Below are positions 58,446 to 64,000 of a stretch of DNA of 64,000 bases, piece by piece. Origin of the DNA: an uncultured Candidatus Saccharibacteria bacterium (GTDB taxonomy: Bacteria > Patescibacteriota > Saccharimonadia > Saccharimonadales > Saccharimonadaceae); assembly GCA_937889535.1 (NCBI GenBank), contig CALBZW010000014.1, positions 1 through 64,000 on the forward strand, read 5' to 3'. The translations under genes were made by a program, and so were the position numbers. Each line of letters opens with the position of its first letter. Position 1 is the first letter of the stretch. The notes under the pieces were generated by a model. The model was given only the letters and a program-made list of their open reading frames with translations, did not search any database and was not told the origin of the DNA.

Positions 58446-59075
58446 ATGAAAAAAATTTTATTATCACAGAGAGGACTGAGCGTTCTCGGAGTATTCAAGG
58501 GTATTTCAACCGCCGTCTGCGTCATCTACTGTGTCATCTTGATGGGTAGCGCCGTCGGTCCGTACAGTGAGACGATAGATGAGACTACGTTCATCAAGGG
58601 CAGCGTTATTATCTTTGGCGCTTTTGTCCTGCAGACATTAATCAGTATCGCGCACGGTCGCCGAGTCGACCGCCAGAGCATTGCCGAACGTCGTCGCATC
58701 TCCAAGGTTTGTATCGGTGGACTGGTCCTGGCCGTCATTATGCTCTTAATCGCGATCGAGGGAGTGTTCTCCATCGAATACTCGCGCTGGCATACCTACA
58801 ATACGCAACGGTCAATCATGGAAGATATGGGCAGAAAAATCTATTCTTCCCCCGTAGAAGCCGCCCTGGACTTTGTTAACCATGAGCCGCAACCGCTCAG
58901 CGGTGCGGAAAGATTAATTCTATCGGAGTTATATGACACTATGCAGGAGATAGAGCGTACGCTCTGGTATCTGGCTTGTCTAGGGTTCGCCTTGGCCGAA
59001 TTCTCGATTGCCGGTTTTAATATCGCGCTGATTGAGCTTCCGACCAAAATAACCTGTCGTATCCACGATTCGTGA
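58446..59075 (+). CDS. Four-helix membrane protein of unknown function
   Basis: The 209-residue protein has four hydrophobic segments (about residues 15-35, 50-70, 85-105 and 170-195) and short loops; the loop after helix two has basic residues (AHGRRVDRQSIAERRRISK). No family is recognised. It is preceded by GGAGGT and a 90-nt leader and ends in a terminator. It is the plus-strand member of a divergent orphan pair with the 58162 gene. Confidence 0.72.
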   Translation: MKKILLSQRGLSVLGVFKGISTAVCVIYCVILMGSAVGPYSETIDETTFIKGSVIIFGAFVLQTLISIAHGRRVDRQSIAERRRISKVCIGGLVLAVIMLLIAIEGVFSIEYSRWHTYNTQRSIMEDMGRKIYSSPVEAALDFVNHEPQPLSGAERLILSELYDTMQEIERTLWYLACLGFALAEFSIAGFNIALIELPTKITCRIHDS

Positions 59076-59080
59076 CCACG

Positions 59081-59112
59081 AAAACACTCCGTCATACCGT
59101 GCGGAGTGTTTT
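59081..59112 (+). terminator. Terminator after the four-helix protein
   Basis: AAAACACTCCG pairs with CGGAGTGTTTT, 10-base loop. Confidence 0.8.
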
Positions 59113-59157
59113 GCTGTCTTAATTGTTGTAAATTTTACAACAATAATAAAATACCCC

Positions 59158-59256
59158 TTGAAAAATCCATCAAAATCCGCTAAAATAAGCCGTAAGAAGT
59201 AGTGAGTGATATTTTTGGGGTGCGCTAGAAATGGCGAGGCTAGCGTTCTAAATATC
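59158..59256 (+). promoter_or_regulatory. rpoB promoter and folded leader
   Basis: TTGAAA (59158-59163), 17 bases, TAAAAT (59181-59186). The leader folds with GATATTT/AAATATC (59208-59214 / 59250-59256) around CGCTAG/CTAGCG. An upstream 9-bp inverted repeat TTGTTGTAA/TTACAACAA lies at 59123-59143, before the -35. Confidence 0.65.
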
Positions 59257-59309
59257 GCAGTTAATCTTCGGCGCTGCATAAGATTATCAACACTAAAAGA
59301 GAGGAAAAA

Positions 59310-62300
59310 GTGAGTAAAGCAACTACCGATGCTGCTACTGGTCGCGTATTTTTCACCGAGGGCGACCAAGCACTTCCCATTCCTGATCTGATTGCGCATC
59401 AGAAGGATAGTTGGGAAGATTTTGTTAAAAGTGGTCTACGCGAGGTGTTCAACGAGTTGAACCCGATCGATGACTATACTGGACAGAAGTTGTCCATGCG
59501 CTTCAAGGATTATTATTTCAAGGAGCCAATCGAGGATGAAAAGACGGCGAAGTACAACTTGTCGACTTACGCCGCTCCGCTTCATGTCCAGGTCGAGCTG
59601 ACGAATAAGGTCACTGGCGAAGTCAAAGAACAGGATATTTATTTCGGTGATTATCCTTGGATGACCGACCGCGCGACTTTTATTATTAATGGCACTGAGC
59701 GTGTCGTCGTTTCACAGCTGATTCGTTCGGCTGGCGTTTTCTTTACTGCTGACGAGATTAACGGTAAGCGCTACTATGGGGCGAAAGTTATCCCGGGTCG
59801 TGGCGCTTGGCTTGAGTTCGAGACGACCGCTAGCGGCTGTATCAATGTTAAGATTGACCGTCGTCGCAAGATTCCAGTCACGACTTTCTTGAAGGCCCTT
59901 GGCATCGCTAAGGACGACGAGATTCGCGCGAAATTTGCTGATGTCGATAACGGCGCGATTAGTTATATTAACGCCACGCTTGAAAAAGACACTGCCAGCG
60001 GTCAAGCTGCGGCTTTGCTTGAGGTTTATCGCCGCTTGCGCCCAGGTGACCTTGCTACCGTCGAAAACGCGAAATCAATGATCGAACGCGCTTTCTTTGA
60101 CTATCGCAGGTACGATTGCTCTCGTGTTGGTCGCTTTAAACTCAACCGTCGTCTTGGCTATGATACGCCAAATGACGCTGCGCACCGCACGCTCCAGATG
60201 AAAGACTTGATTGCGATTATTAGTGAGATTATTCGCCTGAACAATACTCAAGAGCCAGCTGACGATATTGATAGCTTGAGCAATCGCCGTGTGAAATTAG
60301 TTGGTGAGTTGGTTCAGAGGCAATTCCGTCTCGGTATGCTTCGCTTGCAGCGCAATATCCTCGACCGCATGTCCATGGTCAGCCCAGAGGAAGTAACTCC
60401 ATCGCAACTCTTGAACTCACGCCCAGTCGTTGCCGCCGTGAAAGAATTCTTCTCTAGCTCTCAGCTTTCACAGCTCATGGATGAAGTCAACGGTTATTCC
60501 GAACTCGCCCACAAGCGTCGCTTGAGCTCGATGGGTCCTGGCGGTTTGACTCGCGAACGTGCTGGATTTGACGTCCGCGATGCCCACCCGACTCATTACG
60601 GTCGTATCTGTACCGTCGAGACGCCAGAAGGTGGTAACGTTGGCCTCGTGTTGAACTTGGCAACTTATGCCCGAATTAATGAATACGGTTTCATCGAAGC
60701 GCCATATCGCGTCGTCAAAAACGGCAAAGTGACTGACGAAGTCGTCTATGTTGACGCCGCGACTGAAGACGATATGATTATCGCCGATGCTAGCGTCAAG
60801 CTGAACGAAAAGGGTGAATTCGTCGAAGATTGGGTCTCTGCCCGCGTTAAGGGTCGCCCGAGCCAGGTCGCTTCGAACCTCGTCACTCATATTGATGCTG
60901 CTCACAAGGAAATTCTTGGTACAAGTGCTAGCTTGATTCCATTCGTCGAGAAGAACCGTGTTGACCGCTCACTTATGGCCTGCGCTATGCAGAAACAAGC
61001 TGTGCCGTTGCTTAATACCGACGCTCCAACTGTTGGTACTGGTATCGAACATGCGGTCGCGATGAATACTTCGCAGGTTACGCTCGCGGAAGCTGACGGC
61101 GAAGTCGTCAAGGCTGACGGCGTTAGCGTTATCGTAAAATATAAAGACGGCGAGAAAGAATACAAGCTCGAACACTTCGAGAAGACAAATGACGACCGTT
61201 GTTATAACGACCGTGTCAAGGTCGTCCGCGGCCAAAAAGTTAAGAAAGACGATATCCTAGTCGAGGGCGCAAGCGTCACCAATGGCGAGTTGGCCCTCGG
61301 TAAAGATTTACTGGTCGCTTTCATGCCATGGCGTGGTTACAACATGGATGATGCGATCGTGATTTCTTCAAGATTAGTCGAAGATGATAAGCTAACGAGT
61401 ATTAATATCAAAGATTTCGATGTTGAAGTCCGCGAGACGAAACTCGGTCCGGAGCAAGTTACACGCGATATTCCAAACGTCCCAGAAAAGAGCTTGCGTC
61501 ACCTTGGCGAAGACGGTATTGTCGTCGTCGGTAGCGAAGTTCAGCCAGGTGACATTCTTGTCGGTAAAATTACACCAAAGGGTGAGCAGGAGCTGAGCTC
61601 AGAGGAGCGCTTGCTTCGCGCGATCTTCGGCGAAAAAGCCAAAGATGTCCGCGATACGTCTGTCCGGATGAACGGATCGAGCACTGGTAAGGTCGTCGGC
61701 GTCCGGGTCTACACGCGCGAGCAAGGCCACGAGCTCAAAGCTGGCGTCTTGATGCAGATTAAAATCTACGTTGCCGAAATGCGCAAAATCAGCGTCGGTG
61801 ATAAGATTGCTGGTCGCCACGGTAATAAGGGTGTAGTCAGTCGCATTCTTCCAGTCGAAGATATGCCATTCATGGAAGATGGTACTCCAATCGACGTCTT
61901 GCTTAGCCCAATGGGTGTGCCAAGCCGCATGAACCTCGGTCAGTTGTTCGAGATTCACCTCGGTATGGCTGCGCGCGCGTTAGGATACAAGGTAGCGACA
62001 CCGAGCTTCAATGGCGTCGAAGATGAAACAATTTCCGAACAGCTCGAGAAAGCTGGTTTCGCCCGCGATGGTCGCGTCCAGCTCTACGATGGTCTGACCG
62101 GTGAACCGTTTAATGAACGCACCAGCGTTGGCGTCATGCATATGTTGAAACTTCACCACATGGTCGAAGACAAGATTCACGCCCGTTCAACTGGTCCATA
62201 TACCGCCGTCACTCAGCAGCCACTTGGCGGTAAAGCCCAGAATGGTGGCCAGAGGTTCGGGGAAATGGAGGTTTGGGCGCTCGAAGCCTATGGTGCTGCT

Positions 62301-62702
62301 ACGGCCCTCCAGGAAATGTTGACTATTAAGTCAGATGACGTCTATGGACGCGCTAAGGCTTATGAAAGTATCATCAAGCGTGAACCGATTGAGGGTCCGA
62401 AGCTACCAGAAGGTTTCAATGTTCTCGTTAAAGAGTTCCAGGGTCTCGGTCTGAAAGTTGACCTGCTTGACCACGGTGAATCGACTGACGCTAGTGAAGT
62501 TATCGAAAAAACTTCCCGCGAAATCGAGAAAGAGCATGATGACCGCTTGATTTACGCGCAACATGGTCATCATAACCTCGAAGATACCGTAGTTGACCTC
62601 GACGATGACGACGAAGAAGTAAAGGAAATGATAGATGATGAGGGGGTAGAAATAACAGAGGCCGAAGACGATGCTGATCTTGACCTCGGAGAGGAGTTGT
62701 AA
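59310..62702 (+). CDS. rpoB: RNA polymerase subunit beta
   Basis: The 1130-residue subunit contains the expected regions: an N-terminal lobe, the rifampicin-region segments ([61 protein letters not shown]), the catalytic core ([40 protein letters not shown]) and a C-terminal clamp with [19 protein letters not shown]. In the rif region one position that is often Asp/Ser/His in other bacteria is Glu-Val-Asn, worth noting for drug predictions. The start is GTG with GAGGAA. A strongly acidic tail (about 1095-1130) is added. rpoC follows one base after. Confidence 0.97.
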   Translation: MSKATTDAATGRVFFTEGDQALPIPDLIAHQKDSWEDFVKSGLREVFNELNPIDDYTGQKLSMRFKDYYFKEPIEDEKTAKYNLSTYAAPLHVQVELTNKVTGEVKEQDIYFGDYPWMTDRATFIINGTERVVVSQLIRSAGVFFTADEINGKRYYGAKVIPGRGAWLEFETTASGCINVKIDRRRKIPVTTFLKALGIAKDDEIRAKFADVDNGAISYINATLEKDTASGQAAALLEVYRRLRPGDLATVENAKSMIERAFFDYRRYDCSRVGRFKLNRRLGYDTPNDAAHRTLQMKDLIAIISEIIRLNNTQEPADDIDSLSNRRVKLVGELVQRQFRLGMLRLQRNILDRMSMVSPEEVTPSQLLNSRPVVAAVKEFFSSSQLSQLMDEVNGYSELAHKRRLSSMGPGGLTRERAGFDVRDAHPTHYGRICTVETPEGGNVGLVLNLATYARINEYGFIEAPYRVVKNGKVTDEVVYVDAATEDDMIIADASVKLNEKGEFVEDWVSARVKGRPSQVASNLVTHIDAAHKEILGTSASLIPFVEKNRVDRSLMACAMQKQAVPLLNTDAPTVGTGIEHAVAMNTSQVTLAEADGEVVKADGVSVIVKYKDGEKEYKLEHFEKTNDDRCYNDRVKVVRGQKVKKDDILVEGASVTNGELALGKDLLVAFMPWRGYNMDDAIVISSRLVEDDKLTSINIKDFDVEVRETKLGPEQVTRDIPNVPEKSLRHLGEDGIVVVGSEVQPGDILVGKITPKGEQELSSEERLLRAIFGEKAKDVRDTSVRMNGSSTGKVVGVRVYTREQGHELKAGVLMQIKIYVAEMRKISVGDKIAGRHGNKGVVSRILPVEDMPFMEDGTPIDVLLSPMGVPSRMNLGQLFEIHLGMAARALGYKVATPSFNGVEDETISEQLEKAGFARDGRVQLYDGLTGEPFNERTSVGVMHMLKLHHMVEDKIHARSTGPYTAVTQQPLGGKAQNGGQRFGEMEVWALEAYGAATALQEMLTIKSDDVYGRAKAYESIIKREPIEGPKLPEGFNVLVKEFQGLGLKVDLLDHGESTDASEVIEKTSREIEKEHDDRLIYAQHGHHNLEDTVVDLDDDDEEVKEMIDDEGVEITEAEDDADLDLGEEL

Positions 62703-62703
62703 A

Positions 62704-64000
62704 ATGGCTTGGATGGATAATTTTATCAGCGCCAATGACTTTGACTCGATTCGACTTAGTGTCGCCAGCAAGGAAGACATCCTGAACTGGAGCTACGGCG
62801 AAGTCTTAAAGCCAGAGACGATTAACTATCGTACCCAAAAGCCAGAACGTGACGGTTTGTTCTGCGAACGGATTTTCGGTCCAGTCAAGGATATTAACCC
62901 GCACGACAGTAAGCTAAAAGGCGTCCGTTCAAGGGAAGCTGCAGTTGACAAGGAAGGTAATCTCGTCACGAAGAGTATTTCCCGCCGTGAGCGTATGGGG
63001 CATATTACCCTCGCTGCACCAGTAGCACATATCTGGTTCATGCGTGGTACGCCGAGCGCACTTAGCGTTTTGCTAAATTTGACCGTCAAGAATATCGAAA
63101 AAGTCGTGTACTTTGCTTCGTATCTGATTGTCGATGCGAAAGACGAAGAAATCGCACAGACTTTGAGCGACCTTGAGGCTAATACGGTTGCTGCCCGCGA
63201 AGCGATCCGTCTCCGCTACGAAGAGATGGCGAAAGACGCCAATGCCAATGTCACTGCTTTGGCCGACGAACAAGCAAAAGAGAGTGAAGAACTCGAAGCT
63301 GATTATTTGGCAAAGAAAAACGCCCTTGAGAAAATGACCAAAGGCGCAGTCATCAGCGAGCAAGAATATCGCAATCTGCCGGAAGACTACGATGAACTGA
63401 TAGAAGTCGAGATGGGCGCAACTGCGATCAAGAAATTGCTCGACGAAATCGATCTGAAAATGATGATTTCCGAGCTGCGCGAAGAAGCTGAAGCTAGCAA
63501 GGGGCAGAAGCAAAAGCGCATCATGAAGCGGCTCAAGGTTCTCGAAGGCATGGAAGCTGCCGGGATTAAGCCGGTTGACCTCGTGTTGACCGTCGTACCG
63601 GTCATTCCACCGGATCTACGCCCAATGATTGCTTTGCCTGGTGGTCGGTTTGCAACCAGCGACTTGAATGATTTGTATCGTCGCGTGATTAACCGCAACA
63701 ACCGTTTGCGCAAGTTGCTTGAGCTGAATGCTCCGGCAGTGATTTGCCACAATGAAATGCGCATGCTTCAAGAAGCAGTCGATGCTTTGATTGACAACTC
63801 CGCCGTCCACGGCAGCCGTAGCGCTAGCGCTCAAAACGGCCGCAGGAAGCTCAAAAGTATCTCCGACCTTCTTAAAGGTAAACAGGGTCGTTTCCGCCAG
63901 AACTTGCTTGGTAAACGCGTTGATTACTCTGGCCGTAGCGTAATCGTCGTCGGCCCAGAACTTAAGTTGAACGAATGTGGTTTACCGAAACAGATGGCAC
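62704..64000 (+). CDS. rpoC: RNA polymerase subunit beta-prime, 5' part (runs off the window)
   Basis: ATG 62704 begins one base after the rpoB stop. The frame reads [20 protein letters not shown], then [20 protein letters not shown] and IFGPVKD, as in RpoC. The N-terminal zinc finger is replaced: at the four Cys positions (E. coli C70, C72, C85, C88) this protein has Pro66, Asp68, Val81 and Glu84 with no length change, then SRRERMGHI resumes normally. Later segments [19 protein letters not shown] and [18 protein letters not shown] are canonical. The catalytic NADFDGD lies beyond the window. No stop is seen through base 64000. Confidence 0.95.
   Translation, partial: MAWMDNFISANDFDSIRLSVASKEDILNWSYGEVLKPETINYRTQKPERDGLFCERIFGPVKDINPHDSKLKGVRSREAAVDKEGNLVTKSISRRERMGHITLAAPVAHIWFMRGTPSALSVLLNLTVKNIEKVVYFASYLIVDAKDEEIAQTLSDLEANTVAAREAIRLRYEEMAKDANANVTALADEQAKESEELEADYLAKKNALEKMTKGAVISEQEYRNLPEDYDELIEVEMGATAIKKLLDEIDLKMMISELREEAEASKGQKQKRIMKRLKVLEGMEAAGIKPVDLVLTVVPVIPPDLRPMIALPGGRFATSDLNDLYRRVINRNNRLRKLLELNAPAVICHNEMRMLQEAVDALIDNSAVHGSRSASAQNGRRKLKSISDLLKGKQGRFRQNLLGKRVDYSGRSVIVVGPELKLNECGLPKQMA

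Noticed and set aside
1..64000. Alternative genetic code (UGA as Gly or Trp)
   Set aside because: Conserved genes end in TGA as a normal stop and contain no internal TGA codons.
1..64000. CRISPR array or transposon
   Set aside because: No regularly spaced repeats of CRISPR size and no transposase, integrase or terminal inverted repeat with target duplication was seen.

Overview
This window looks like a chromosomal segment of a Candidate Phyla Radiation bacterium, most likely Candidatus Saccharibacteria (TM7). That placement is an inference from gene content: compact gene packing, a cysteine-free bL32, an RpoC without its N-terminal zinc cysteines, an extracellular bactofilin-like protein, heterodimeric ABC exporters, FtsX/MacB-type transport with a two-component system, and FISUMP-like (Fibrobacter succinogenes major paralogous domain) C-terminal sequence. 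TGA acts as an ordinary stop. No rRNA gene, CRISPR array, transposase or integrase was seen. One tRNA (Gln) and one probable 6S-like structured RNA were found.

Layout. 0-10 kb: NUDIX, DUF1653 and PNPOx-like genes; a membrane protein with a basic tail; a MacB/FtsX ABC transporter followed by its response regulator and kinase; an AI-2E-type permease; tgt. 10-20 kb: a small anchored protein with a structured leader, an EEP nuclease, a queuosine-precursor transporter, a heterodimeric ABC exporter, dUTPase, DUF362, a VanY-type carboxypeptidase, and a beta-lactamase-like serine hydrolase broken by a G9 tract (probable phase variation). 20-21 kb: a gene-poor interval with two convergent FISUMP-like 3' cassettes around a long inverted repeat. 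21-34 kb: AlkD-like protein, thymidylate synthase, a nucleotidyltransferase/dCMP deaminase fusion, HIT, UbiB/ABC1, AraC-GyrI, a P-loop ATPase plus Cys-rich partner, small membrane proteins, bactofilin-like protein, Ung. 34-45 kb: a large secreted cutinase-VWA-PKD protein, an FAD oxidase, tig, rpsL-rpsG, gap, and an rpiB-rpe-pfkB-LOG sugar-phosphate operon. 45-51 kb: a TrmH-type methyltransferase, several unknown genes, leuS, a YbaK/PrdX deacylase. 51-53 kb: two more cassettes around a 6S-like RNA and tRNA-Gln. 53-64 kb: rpmF-nusB-NUDIX-rnc, rpsP, khpA, rpoB and the start of rpoC, with orphan genes between them.

Regulation is unusually readable. Two promoter architectures recur. In the first, a -10 hexamer lies only 6-7 bases before the start codon, implying leaderless mRNA; at least fourteen genes fit. 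In the second, a near-perfect TTGACW-17-TAYAAT promoter precedes a structured 60-100 nt leader and a strong Shine-Dalgarno, mostly in front of small orphan genes. Four TTGTATT-like direct repeats at 11-bp period lie before the response-regulator gene, and a matching array lies before the cutinase-VWA gene, suggesting a shared regulon.

The best candidates for something new are: (1) at least four dispersed, start-less C-terminal surface-domain cassettes with near-identical anchors, variable cores and adjacent long inverted repeats, which look like silent donors for antigenic variation; (2) the G9 contingency switch in a membrane-anchored serine hydrolase; (3) the 11-bp operator arrays; (4) loss of zinc ligands from both RpoC and bL32; (5) the nucleotidyltransferase/dCMP deaminase fusion beside thyA.
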